Source: Protea cynaroides
Lineage: Eukaryota; Streptophyta; Magnoliopsida; Proteales; Proteaceae
Direction: 5' to 3'
DNA length: 64,000 bases
Assembly: GCA_028583415.1 (NCBI GenBank)
Contig: CM053267.1
Span: forward strand, 28,506,902 to 28,570,901
Part shown: positions 48,762 to 60,569 of the stretch, piece after piece
Position numbering within the stretch: position 1 is the first letter of the stretch
Layout of the letters: each line of letters starts with the position of its first letter
The notes under the pieces: generated by a model
What the model was told of the DNA's origin: nothing
The model's database searches: none
What the model saw: only the letters and a program-made list of their open reading frames with translations
Made by a program: the position numbers and the translations under genes

Positions 48762-51118
48762 TGTAAGACCCGCACTCTGAAAACCCGGTCTAAACCTTGG
48801 TTTTGTGTCGTGACAGGTCTTCCGATCATCACCGAGCCAGACGGGGCAAACGGATAACAAACATGTACAAAATCGGACCGAAGTCGACCAATTATATCTG
48901 ATTTTAGGTATACCGGTCGATGGTACCGGTCTTGGTACCGGTCGACCGGTATGGCCTGCGCAGCTATGTGCGGGAATCTGGAGATTGGTCTCTGCGGGTC
49001 CTGCTTTCCTGATTTCGAATCCTAGAAGTTTCCTAATCCTAGTAGGGTTACAAAACCCTATTTCTAGCCTATAAATACACCCTTAAGCCTTCCCAAATGC
49101 TTTCCATTGTCTCTCACAAACCCTAGAGAAGAGAAAGAGCTTGGAAAGGAGAAGGAGCTAGGAAGAAGAAGGAGGTGCCGCCATTACCCTTCGACGACGC
49201 TCTCATTACGCCTGTCAACGGTAAGTGTTTGAATCCATCTTCTTACCCTATGTTAGTTGTGTGGGTGGATCAATACCATGCAAAGTAGGTATTGATCTAA
49301 AACCCTTAATTGGCCAATAAACCCTAAGTTGTCGTCAAACCTAGATTTGAGTTTCGAGATGATATTCATCGAAACGAGACTTGAATGAGTTGGGGATAAC
49401 TCTAACTCAAAGCCTAGACTTAGAATGGATAGGAGAAACCCTGAAAATCCTTGGAGGATGATCGACGGCAGTCGAAAAACCCATGTATGGTCTTCCGGAG
49501 ACATACTGGTTGACTATACCGGTTGCACATAGTGCGACCGGTATGTTGCGACCGCTACCTCTCGGGAGGTTATCTGTGGGGACCGGCTGGCCATACCGGT
49601 CTCCAGTCTTTCCCACAGAGTTGCGACCGGTATATGCCACCGGTCAGCTCTGTGAGGGTATTTGTAACCCTGTTGGTTTCCGATCAACATGAGACTTTAG
49701 GAATGTTATTTTAATGAAACCTTAATAATATTGTAGGACTTTGTGACTTATCGTTTGGACCTTGCGACGTGGAGCAAGTTATCGAACGAGCGTCAGGTAA
49801 GGGAATCTGACCTAAACCTAATAATTAATGGACAGTAAATCGTTGTTAATCATTGAATATCTATGATGTGATGTTTGTGCATATTCACATGCCATCCTTT
49901 ACTTTCAGTTATTATTACTGTTCATGCATTGATAGGATGTGATGGTTAGGCATGTGATTGTTTTCGTTGATGTGTGGAGTAGGGCATGGGCCTGGGATCG
50001 CTCTTCACACTAGCACCTTTTGTAGTATTTTGTCTTAACATGCTTGGTACGGGTGGGGTATCAGGGGAAGGTCGTGGTACGGTGGTCTCCGATATTGATG
50101 TTGTCCCGGCCATTGTTATGTGGTACTGTGGATTCCGAGTCGACGCTGGCTTGTCCACGATGCTTTAGCTCTATCTCTATGCCGTAGGGAGTTATGTTGG
50201 GATAGGGTCTACCTGCGTATTGTTCTATCCTAGTGTGTTAGTTGCAAATAGGGTATCAGGGGGAGGTGAGGTATTGTGGTCTCCGGCCCGGCCTGCACGC
50301 TCTAGCTCTATCTCTATGCCGTAGACGGCTGTGCTGGGATAGAGCATACATTGTTGACATATAGATTGGTTAGTTGCGAGCCCAGTTTGCGAGCCTTGGC
50401 CAGTAGGGGCTTAGGTACTGGTATGGGTAGAGTATCAGGGGAGGTGCGGGTATACCTTAGCTCTATCTCTATCCCATGATGGGTGCATGTGGGTTGGTGG
50501 TAGTGTGATCTACTGTGCGATGCCACACACTCGTGTATAGAGGTGCGGGGGCCCACCAAACCTTTCTATAGCACATTGCAAACTTTAAACCAGACCACAG
50601 CATAAAATGATTGTTACTCATGCATAATATTGTAAAACTGTCTGATTGTCTTACTGAGCTGTGTTGTGAGCTCACCCTTTGTGCACATCTTGTTTTAGAT
50701 ATGGATGCAGGTTATACTGTGGATGATTATGTGAACGCTCTAGCGTATGGAGGTGTAGCTGCTCTGGATGTACAAGCAGGGGAGGACGAGCATGATGCTT
50801 CATGCGAGTGCCCTTTCTGCGTGTACCTGTGATGGATTTTTATTTATTTGTTTCAATTATTTTTGGTTGGATTAAAGTGATGTAAGAGATATTATATTAT
50901 GTGTTTGATTTGAATAATTGGATATTTTATTTAAATTATCAGTAGATACTCAGTTCATTCTATTTAAAGTCTTCCGCTGTATATTTATATTCTGATTGTG
51001 GTTATGTGTAATGGTTTGTATGGGTGGACACGGCCTATTCGAGATCCTGGTGTGAACCGGTTGGTTCAATGACGGTTCACTCACACCGTTCTGGTTGGAT
51101 CAGAATTGGGGTGTGACA
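48762..51118 (+). repeat. 3' LTR of element D
   Basis: TGTAAGACCCGCACTCTG to GGGGTGTGACA, 2,357 bp. TATA box CTATAAATAC at about 49,069, leader-exon donor CAACG|GTAAGT at 49,220/49,221, middle exon 49,737-49,796 (TTGTAG| to CGTCAG|GTAAGG), and third exon from 50,699. ACCGGT clusters lie at 48,905-48,960 and 49,490-49,655. AGCTCTATCTCTAT repeats lie at about 50,166, 50,303 and 50,460. Confidence 0.88.
50699..50832 (+). CDS. Conserved LTR micro-ORF, copy 3 (D 3' LTR)
   Basis: After acceptor TGTTTTAG the frame reads MDAGYTVDDYVNALAYG and ends HDASCECPFCVYL-stop, 43 codons. It is the only copy with an ATG as the first full codon of the exon. Compared with copy 4 roughly half the codon differences are synonymous, more than expected of decaying DNA. 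Acidic, with a C-terminal CEC-x2-C cluster. Function unknown. Confidence 0.5.
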
Positions 51119-51979
51119 GTGGGATTGTGGTTCAACCTGTCCACCAGACTCGAGCCTTATCTCTATTCGTAGGGAGCCGTGCTGCGGTAGGGCCATAGAT
51201 ACTGTATTGACATATAGGACTGGTTAGAAATGGAACCCACTTGCAAGCCCTTGCCAATAGGGGTTTAGGTATTGGTACGGTGTAGGATATCAGGGGAAGG
51301 ACGCGGTAGTGTGGATTGTTGCCTGACTGCCAGACTCTAGCTCTATCTCTAATCGGAGTGAGTGATGTGGGGCAACAACAGTAGTGTGGATTGTTGCCTG
51401 ACTGTTAGGTGTGCTTACACTCTCATGCATGGAGGTGCGGTGGCCGTCAAACCTTACCATAGCATTTTGCAAGTTATACCTGACCCAAATTGTAATGTTA
51501 TCTCATACATTTTGTATGTTGCTTTGGTTTTGTACTTACTGAGCTAAGTTGTGAGCTCACCCAAATATATATATTCTTTCTTTTTAGATTTTGATGCAGG
51601 GTACACAGTTGATGACTTCATGACTGCCCCAGCGTACGATACAGTCGCTACCATTGACACTCAGGCAGTAGAGGACGAGCATGACGCATCATGCGAGTGC
51701 TCATTCTATGTTTTCCTTTAGATAGTTTATTTTAAAACAATACATTGTAATATTTTATTATTTAAGTTTGTGAATGATGGAATAATTTGGATAATTATTT
51801 TATTTACAATATAGAGCTCAGTTCATTTATTTATTAATTCCGCTACTATTTATTATTCTCTGATTATGTTAGACTGCTTGGAATGGTTTGTTGACACGGT
51901 TTATTGAGATCCTGGTGTGAGTCGTGGTTTGGAGACCGTTCACTCACACTTCTGGTTCAACCGGAATTGGGGCGTGACA
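51119..51979 (+). repeat. Extra LTR 3' part at the end of element D
   Basis: Homologous to about 50,250-51,118 but diverged, joined directly after GTGTGACA. The five bases after its end (TATGG) match those before 35,480, so it is the true outer border of D. It contains AGCTCTATCTCTA repeats and a full third-exon ORF. Confidence 0.8.
51588..51721 (+). CDS. Conserved LTR micro-ORF, copy 4 (D outer LTR part)
   Basis: After acceptor TTTTTAG the frame reads FDAGYTVDDFMTAPAYD and ends HDASCECSFYVFL-stop, 43 codons. The last Cys of the C-x-C-x2-C cluster is Tyr here. The upstream block CTGAGCTAAGTTGTGAGCTCACCC matches that of the other copies. Function unknown. Confidence 0.45.
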
Positions 51980-51984
51980 TATGG

Positions 51985-53125
51985 GGTAGTCTCGCCTAAA
52001 GGGGCCGCCTCCTTAGGGGCTTCATGAGGTAGGGGGATTGCGAACTAGTTCCGCCAGCAACTTCAATGGTCCGCCCTGTCAGGGGAAACCTCATCACGGT
52101 CGTCTTTGCCACCAGTGCCTTCTTGGCACCTTTGCTGGTACCAATGGAGGGCTGTTTCCTCTGCTTCTGACCCTGGCTCGCAATCATACTCGCGATCTCC
52201 CAGGCGTCCAGCTCTTCTCTTCCCACTATAAAACAAGAAGACACATCTGATCCCATTAGCTATATTATATCTAGGTGCAGTTCAACAAAAACAAAAACAA
52301 AAACAGGACATACCAGAACTTTCCATCCCAATGGGATCAACTGGCTCGTCAACCCCAGCAGGTTCATCTCTAACCTCTATGGGTTTCGTCATGACTTGCT
52401 CCCCATCACTGCTCTCGAAATCGCCTAGGTAGTTCACATCCATCTGAGCTAGTTTTGAGAAGGGGATGGGATCGCATGTTCGTATCATGTCATAACTTTC
52501 CTTGTCATCGCCAGTTAGGGACGGTGGCTGGTTCTTCTCACTAACCTTAGGAAACCGCCATATGTTGGGGAGGGGCATGGGTTTTTCATCTCCCCGACTG
52601 ACAAAAAAGTACTTCTTCTACCAGTTATAGACTTTGTTCCTCATGATCGCCACCTTCGGCGCCCCTGGTCTCGCCTTCAAGAAATACCAACCTGTAAGTG
52701 GTTGGCTCTTTGGGTCGTCCTCATTCAAAAGGAAAAGGCTCTGAAACAGCGCCACAGTTGTTGGCATTATGAGTCTCCAGAGCATCACTATGAACCCCAT
52801 GATTGACGTCCAAGAGTTGGCATGGAGTTATGTGGGAGTCAGGTCGTAATATCTCAATATGTCTCTGGCTTCCCTGGGAATGGGGATCTTAAACCAGAGG
52901 CGAAGTACTCCAGGTATACACACATTTTGGTGCTGTTAACGGAGCAGGTGGCTTCATCCTTGTTGGGTATTCGGTAGTCGTACCGATTCAAGAGACCGTT
53001 GAGAACTCATTTCTGAACTCCGTGGATGCAGCCTTAATTTCTAAAGATAAGGGGTCAGACGAGGGTTCTCTAAAAAACGATGGGTCCTCTGGGTCTCGCT
53101 TCGTGGGCTTTGTGTAGGGACGCAT
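51985..53125 (-). pseudogene. 5' part of the antisense ORF of element A (putative gypsy-type transposon domain)
   Basis: Starts at ATG 53,123-53,125 (MRPYTKPTKRDPEDPSFF). The domain core LFLLNEDDPKSQPLTGWYF followed by W-stop-KKYFFVS and LPNIWRFPKV resembles the plant 'putative gypsy type transposon' domain family. Stops replace conserved positions. The ORF is cut at 51,980 by element D and continues at 35,474. An acidic region and a KKALVAK basic stretch follow. Its role in the element is unknown. Confidence 0.7.
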
Positions 53126-53984
53126 TCTGTTCCTACAGTAAAAATAACCACTTAAACCTAGGGTTGGGTTAAACGACAAAGATGATCTCCCAGTCCGAAA
53201 GACTCAATGTTCGAAAACTCCCTAGCAAACAAAATTACGTAGGTAAAGGGGCAAAACTTACTGTTTTCTAGGTGAAAATTGAACTGAGTGTGTACTGGAG
53301 ATGATTATTCGGCACCACGGAGATTGGTGGGAGAATAAGGATCTCTGCAACTGTGAAAACGACGAACGCAGAGAAGATGGAATGTTTCAAGATTTTCACA
53401 AGTGAAGGAATTCAAAGTCACTAGGAGGATGATCTTTTTGGGCGCATGTTTACTTATGCATGAAGTGTTAAAGCCATCATCATCGCCCCACGATTTACGA
53501 TTTCGGTTGATAGGACATGCGCCTCGAAGCACTCCTCAGCATTAAATGCACGGTTTGGAAAGGGGAAGACATAATTGCTCTCTTGATGTTACGATTTACG
53601 GTAACTGCCGTTAAGTCAACACGTGGCGCTCTAAACGGTCATTCAAATTTGAAGGTTGACACTTTAATTCTCATACGAACGAGGGGCACACGTGGAGAAA
53701 TTGTGGGAGTATTTCTTTGGGATCATAACAAAGGGGCCGTTACAGCTCCATAATGTGCTATGGGTTATATGGTGCGCTACAGATACAGTATTCATCGATC
53801 ATGTCCAATATTGTCAGATGTTAACTCATTGCAAGATCATCTACTAAGCTTTGGAATGGCTTGCAATTTTGTTCATTATATGAGATCTGCTATGGTAAGA
53901 GAAACATCATAGTGTATAGTTATGCTGTGCCACGTTCATATGTCTATCGCGAGGCAAAATATGATTCTTATTATGACTGTCCCA
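53126..53984. other. Region between antisense ORF start and 3' LTR of element A
   Basis: No coding sequence recognised; it probably holds the promoter of the antisense ORF. The bases directly before the 3' LTR (ATGACTGTCCCA) are not a polypurine tract, which is unexpected. Confidence 0.5.
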
Positions 53985-54432
53985 TGTTAATGCCATATTT
54001 TGTCCTCCAATCATGAAGCGACGTGTGTCCACGAGCATCGGTGTACGGGGGGGTGACACGTGTTCAAATACTCTGATCCTCCTTTCTATGCGAGTTGGTA
54101 GTCACTGTCAATTGACAAGTTGCATCTCGCTGGATCATTTCACTCAGATAATGGGTCTCGCCATTAGCTTACGAGTTAGCCATATTGCAACAATCGCGAC
54201 TTGCTTACATGTAGATAAGATAGCTCACACGTGTGACTCGTGTGGTTAACACTTTCATCATTTGTAAGACGGCCACGTCAGCAGGTATAACAACCTTTGG
54301 TAGTGAGAGTGGGTGATTATAGAGACATAGCATTAAGTCTAGCCGTTGGATGAAGATCCAACGGTCATGTGAGATTATCGCGGACGCTCCTGGCAATTAG
54401 GCTGTTAAGTTGGAAGTTTATTTGAAACTCTC
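53985..54432 (+). repeat. 3' LTR of element A, left part
   Basis: Matches 23,474 to about 23,885 of the 5' LTR, starting TGTTAATGCC. Ends at the CTCTC duplication (54,428-54,432) created by element E. It carries a ~20-bp stretch (GCGAGTTGGTAGTCACTGTC near 54,090) absent from the 5' LTR. Confidence 0.9.
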
Positions 54433-54600
54433 TGTCAGCACCCCGATTTTTCCACTACGGGGATCTCCGCTCTCATTGGGGCAACATACGCAATGAGAGG
54501 AGCGTATCAATGAAAAAAAATAATAATAAATAAATAAAATGATGAATGAAACAAAAAAATATAATAAAATAAAAAAAAGAAAAGAATGGAAAAAAAAAGG

Positions 54601-54714
<114 letters not shown>

Positions 54715-55643
54715 TAAAAAAGAAGAAGAGAGTGGGGGGTAAGTTGGGCACAAAATGGGATAAAAAAAAGAAGATAAAACCCTAAATCAAAGAGGAGGAA
54801 AGAGAGATGAAGAAAAAAAAAGGGAGAAGGGGAGAGAGGCGGTGAGTGAGAGAGTTGCAGGGGAAGAGGGGAGGTCGACACCTCCCTCATCCCTAAATTC
54901 CCTCCCCCAAAATCGGCAGCCCCAACCTACCTGCCCAGCCGCTGCCGTCTCTTCTTGAGCCAACCGCCGACTACACAGCAGATCTCCCATCGACACCTCA
55001 CGGCCCAGCCATGCTTCCCAGAGGAAGAAAGAAGAAGGATCGAAGAAGCTGAGAGGGAGGAGGGGGAAATAAAAGGGGGAATCAGGATTGAAGAAGAAGA
55101 GGGCTTTCATTCGGTCAGGGAGAGAGAAAAGAGAGGTGAGAGAGGGCTCTCCAGGGGAAAGACCAGAAGGGAGAAGAGAGTTTTGAGTGGCGAAGAGGTA
55201 GGAGAGAGAGTGTGAGCCGGGATGGATTTCTCAGATTTGGCTGGATTCAAGAGGAATCCGTGAGGGGCTTCTCTGTTTGAGATTGAAAGTGAGAAAGAGA
55301 TCGGAGGGATTGTCTCACCGGGGTTTCGAGAGCATCTGGGGTTTCTCTGATTTATGGGTCTTCGACATAGGATTGAGAAGTAAGGGAGAGGCTGACGGCT
55401 AGGATTTTTTTTTAGACAAGGTTGGGCTCAGGATTGAAGAGAGTGTGAGGGAGATTAGAGCTCAGATCAAAAGAGCCTGGTTTCTTTTCCTTTCTCTGCA
55501 ACTACGGGAGGAGAAAGAGTGAAAGAGGAAAGGAACAACCGATGGCCAGTCTCGATCTCGATTCGTTCCTCTGTACAAGATACTTTCGACGGCGTGAGTG
55601 AGGCATTTTCGACGATATTCCAACATTCATTCTACCACCATTT

Positions 55644-56370
55644 TGTTGGGTTGGGTTTCCCTCTTATGTAGAGGATGTCCCATTACTTATAAGCCCATTA
55701 AGAGTAAGGGGGTCTTAAGTAACTTTTCTATTTATAGTTGAATTAGGGTTTTATCTCTTTAACCCTATAAGAATGAAACAAGGAGAGAAAGAGAGAAAAA
55801 GTGAGTTGCTGTCCGCCCAAAATACAGAAGAGAAGAAAACTGCGTGGTTTCAATCAAAATGAGGATCGGAAGGTCATCCGTGGTCCGATTGAGCTGAAAT
55901 TTGGACAGCAGATTCGTAACTGAGAGTTCTTCATTCTGAACGGTGCGATTGACGATTGGAGTCTTTTAGATCAGTCCGATAATCAACGTTTTCACCTATT
56001 CGGGTGAGATCTCTTTCAATCTTCATCTTGATATTTGGGTTGTTGATGGTGTATTCCTAGAACATGTTGTTCTAGATGTTTTAGATGATATATGCCAAGA
56101 ATATTGTATTCTTGAGGAATGATGTTATTGTAAGCCTCTAGTTCTAACTAGAGAAGACTCTTGTATTCCCATATTTTGGTGATAGTGAAGAGATTTGAGT
56201 GGACTACGGTCCCGTGGTTTTTACTCCTCACATTGGGGAGGTTTTCCACGTAAAAATTTCTTGTGTTATGTGTGTGGATTTTATTGTGCTTGGAATATTA
56301 TTCTCTATTTGATTGTTTCCTATTAGGTTCACTCAAGAGTGGAAAGAGTTTATCACTCCCTTTCCTATCA
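55644..56370 (+). mobile_element. Copia-type solo LTR nested in element E
   Basis: TGTTGGGTTGGG to CCTATCA, 727 bp, with exact duplication CATTT at 55,639-55,643 and 56,371-56,375. A TATA-like CTATTTATAG at about 55,728 and the Copia-LTR-type block TCACATTGGGGAGG followed by TTTTCCACGTAAAAA near 56,240 support the class. Confidence 0.85.
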
Positions 56371-58699
56371 CATTTTAGGTTAAGTTCACCCCAAGAAATT
56401 TAATCAGATATTTCTCATACTCTGTTTTACTTTTGTTTATTTTATCTCTGCTGAGTATTAAGGGTCACACATGTATGCTTGAGCTGGTCTGGATTCTATT
56501 TTCCTGCTTGAGTTTCCTTCATAATGAGCTCCATTTTGTCTGTGTCTTTTGCTTTCTTCCTTCTCGGATTATGTATTTATTTCTGTCTAAGTTTGAGTCA
56601 TCTTGATTTTTATATCTGTAATTGAATATCATGCTGAGATTTTTTTATGGTGTTTGTCTGTGTCGATGGTTTTCTGATTCATAGTCTAGATAGCTCTTGC
56701 CTGAATTCGAGCTTGAGGCGATGTTTGCAATATTGATCTGGTCTATATAATATATTTGTTTTTTTTTAATTTATTTTATTCATTTTGTTTTCTTTTAGTT
56801 AATTTGATCTGCAGAGATTCTGTTCATTTGGCCAATATCAATGGCTCTTTTCTCCTCTCCTGTAAATAGATTCAATCAGTATGTTTACAGTTTTCCCTCA
56901 TTTACGTTCCAAACCACAATTTTATGCTTTCCTTTCATGGTATCAGTTACATTGCATGGAGATTTTTTTTTATTTCTTCTCTTAGTGTAGGTTTTGCCTA
57001 TCCTTTCTCCCCAGCAGCTAGCTTCAATGGAAATGAACTGGTGTTTGGTTTGCCTTAATTGGTTTAAGCCTATTCGGTCCTAAATTTGTCTCATTTTTTT
57101 TTATCTGGTTTTGGGTTTGCATGATAGGGTTCAGGTCTGGTTCGGTTAGGTATGGTCAGATCTAGTCGGTCTAGGTGGTTTAGGCTGTTTTATCTTGGTC
57201 TGGGTAACCTGGTTTGGGTTTTGTCCTCGTCTAGAACAGTTTTCTCTAATTTTTGTTTCCTTCTCCTGGCTATTCTGTAGTGTCATATGCATCCCAACAA
57301 TACATTGTGGTGCTCAGTCAGGAAGTTGTTTAGCCATTCTGAGGTCTTGTGTTTAGCTTTTTTACAATCTTATAGTCCAACCATATTGTTTAATCACTAT
57401 TTAGTGTTTTAGTATCCTGTTTTGTTTCTGTTTTACTAGTCTTTCTCTTAATTAGTGTTAGCAATTTGGTTCTTTCATGTTTTATTTCTATCTTGTGCTT
57501 CTTTCTTTCTTACTGATTTTTCTAACAGGATAGCTGGTCAGGGATTGTGTGTTTGTTGTTTGATTAGTTAGCACAGAGGACATTAGGCATTCCTATCTCA
57601 ACACCTTCCCTATTGAAGGTTTCAGGTGAAGTAGGTGTTGCTGGTTTTCTTTGAAATTTGTTTACTAATTCTTTATCACCCATTCAATGGGGTTTTAGAG
57701 GTGATGTTTAAGCTTGAATGCAATTTCAGATTCAGTTTCGAAAGAATTTGATTAGGTCTAGTTGGATGGAAGCTAGTTCATGTTATGTTGAATTAGTTTA
57801 TGTTAAGGTTGGCCTAAGTTTCTCGGGTTTATGGGTGCTAGGTTGGGTATAGTTTGGGTATAGTTTGGCCTAACCCGAATTGGGCTTGGTTCAGGTTGAC
57901 CCAGTTTGGGTCAGGGCTGGTTGGTCTTTTTGTTGGTCTTGTTGATCTAGTTTATTTTCATTTTGGTTTAGGTTTGGGTTGGGCTAATGTAGGTCAGGTC
58001 TTAGTCCAGACCTATAAGGTTTTGTTTGGTTTGGTTGGGCTATCGTACTTTGACCCAAGTGGGGGTAGTCAATGTTTCTAGGTTAGTCTAAGGATGGGTT
58101 TAGTTTGGGTTCTTTGAGCCCGGCCCACATAGATTAGGCCATGTTGTTTAGGTTTAAGTCTAAGTTGGTTTGTCATATGTGGGCTTTGAGTGGGTAAATG
58201 TTTGGTTTAATGCCACTTGAGTTGTATTTCAGCTGGTCTTTCTCTCTTGAAGCAGATTCGGCCCATTTGATGGATATAATTTGACTTCTCTCTTGCTCTA
58301 TTCCTTTTGTGGTAAGATACTAATGTCATAAATGTCATACGTGTGTTTGTTTAGTTCAAATTTTTAATTTCACATCATTCTTAGACTATAATGTATGTGT
58401 CTAATATGAATAAATATTTATATCAAAAATATGTATTAATGAAAATATGCGATTGGATAGATGTATGCATAGGATTGGGGGCCGGACGAACGGTCCACCT
58501 GGGTATCCCGAATGTGGGATATGAGTGAGATATTAGTGTACTCCCGTGTGTGGGGAACTGAGGCATTTGGCCTTTCCTGAGTGTTGTCACGCGTGTCCAT
58601 GGCTCGTTAATCCATGGGAACTATGCTTGACCTGATTCTGGAGAGACAGAGGTCTCGAGGGATACGTAGGCTGTGGGGGAGTTTGGTTGCTCCACGCTT

Positions 58700-59050
58700 G
58701 GTCAAATTGAGGTAAGTTCTATGTATTATGGGATTACCTCAATGAAGGGATTTCCCTGTGGAAGGGAATACCTCTACACCGAGATGTGTTCCACCATTGT
58801 GGGAGCATTTCATCCTTCGGATGTGTTTCAATATTTTGAGAGCATCATTTTCACACACACACTCAAATTGAGATAAGTTCCATGTGTTATGGGATTACCT
58901 CACCGAGGGGACTTCCTTGTGATAGGAAGTACCTCAACAGTGAGATGGGTTCCACTGTTGTGAGGACATCTCTCACCATCGGATGTGTTCCATGATTATG
59001 GAAGCATCCATCGCTTGGGATGCGTTCTAATATTTTGAGAGCGTCCCTCT
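58700..59050. repeat. Imperfect tandem duplication (~160 bp x 2) in element E
   Basis: CAAATTGAGGTAAGTTCTAT near 58,703 recurs as CAAATTGAGATAAGTTCCAT near 58,863. Following words GGGATTACCTC, GAAG-ACCTC and TGTGTT are shared in order. No coding role seen. Confidence 0.7.
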
Positions 59051-59720
59051 TCTTGCACACATCTGGTACGTACACACTCGCCAGAACTATGTTTGGCTTG
59101 ATTCCCATAGCGCAGGGATACGTAGGCGGTCTGAAATTTTTCTAAACCTCGGTCATATGTTGCAAATCATTTTTTTTCTTTCTTTGGATGTATGATTAAG
59201 TTATTCATTAAATTCTTTAATTCATTTTGTGATTATTTTCTTGTTTAATTTGCTTAGTTTCAGCTTATGTCATGCATAGTTAGTAAAGAATTAGAGATCA
59301 GCTTAAGATTCCCCCTTCTACCTTATAATGTATTTAGATAGCCCCAAGTATTCATAAACTATAAGAAAAGGATAGGATTTAGGGAGACTGGTTCAACCGA
59401 GCGAGTTGGGTGCCTAACACCTTCCCAACTCATAATTTGGTACTTACTTGCCTTTGGTGAGACGAGATAATCATTCCATTTGCGCGAGTTATCAGTGTCC
59501 CTCCATTGAGAGACATCATTTATAGGTCCTAGACCTTATCTAGGTGGTGACTCCAGTTTTTTTACCCTCCACTGGCATAAGTGGATGTGATCTGAAGGTG
59601 AGAACTTTTCAGATCCCAGTTTGAGTGTAATGAGGGTAGACAAGTTTCACAATATGTAAATTCAATTCTAAAAAAATGAGGATAAATCAAATTCCCAAAT
59701 GATTTTCCCTGGTCCTCACA

Positions 59721-59999
59721 CTCTCCTCACTCTATATAACTACTCGACGATTAAAGGTAAAAGAACAGAATCTGAATCTCTTACTTACGATCATACTGCT
59801 AGTACTACTACATCCTTCTTGAATTCCTTCATCCCCACACCCTTGGAGTTTGCTTTCCTTACTAAGCTCCATACTGATTGCTTTGTTACTAATTCTATCA
59901 TTGGAGTGTATTCCAGGTGTACTGGCCTAGCTCCGTTAACCTCCTATTCTTATCTTGTAGGAGACGGCCACATCAGTAGAACCGGTTACAGCAGCAACA
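59721..59999 (+). repeat. 3' LTR of element A, right part
   Basis: Continues the 5' LTR match from CTCACTCTATATAAC to GCAGCAACA. It is followed by CCACC (60,000-60,004), the element A target-site duplication. Confidence 0.92.
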
Positions 60000-60569
60000 C
60001 CACCCAAAATAGTTTTGAAACATCACTTACCACCCATACCTTTCAAAAAAACATCAACTACCACCCAAACGTTTACCATTATTATCAAATAGATCTACTC
60101 AGTTAAACGAATCCCGTTAATTGCTGATGTCATCTAAAATCGATTTTGAAATAGACAATAATACCCTAAAGGATATGTTGAAAGATGGTTTTACCCTCCT
60201 TCACTTAATTCACCTTTCACCGTCAAATGGTAAGCCCGAGTCTCGATTTCAACGGAAGAAAGAAAGGATTTTGGAAACCCTTTCTTCTTCGATTGTGTTT
60301 GCCGACTATCTTCGCCGACTACGACGATACCCTTCTTCTTCCCCGACGATGACGACATAGATTCTTTAACGGGCATTTCCTGGATACTTCCATTGATTGG
60401 AGGAGCTGCTGCTGTGCCATATTCATACGGTCGAGTCTCAGACTCTCAACTCCACAGTCAGAGTTCTCCAACATTGGTAAATAAATCCTTTGGTTTTGGT
60501 CGGTTAAGGTATTATCCTGAAAACAGTTTTCAAGATTTTGAGCTGTAGAACCGTAGCAAACTAGTAGCG

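Larger units (their letters stand above)
35480..51979 (+). mobile_element. Element D: Tekay-like chromovirus, partly deleted, with B nested
   Basis: Starts TGTAAGAACCG at 35,480 and ends GGCGTGACA at 51,979. The flanks are CATGG (35,475-35,479) and TATGG (51,980-51,984), a target-site duplication with one C/T difference. It consists of a 5' LTR start (35,480-36,577), the inserted B element (36,578-47,824), an integrase C-terminal fragment (47,830-48,678), a 3' LTR (48,762-51,118) and an extra diverged LTR 3' part (51,119-51,979). The 5' LTR remainder, gag, protease and reverse transcriptase are missing. The integrase end with a VFHVSLLKKYVRDPSH motif and a chromodomain-like tail fits Tekay/Del chromoviruses. 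Confidence 0.8.

Noticed and set aside
57840..58120. TTTGGG-rich stretch resembling telomere-like repeats
   Set aside because: Units are irregular and do not match the TTTAGGG plant telomere repeat.
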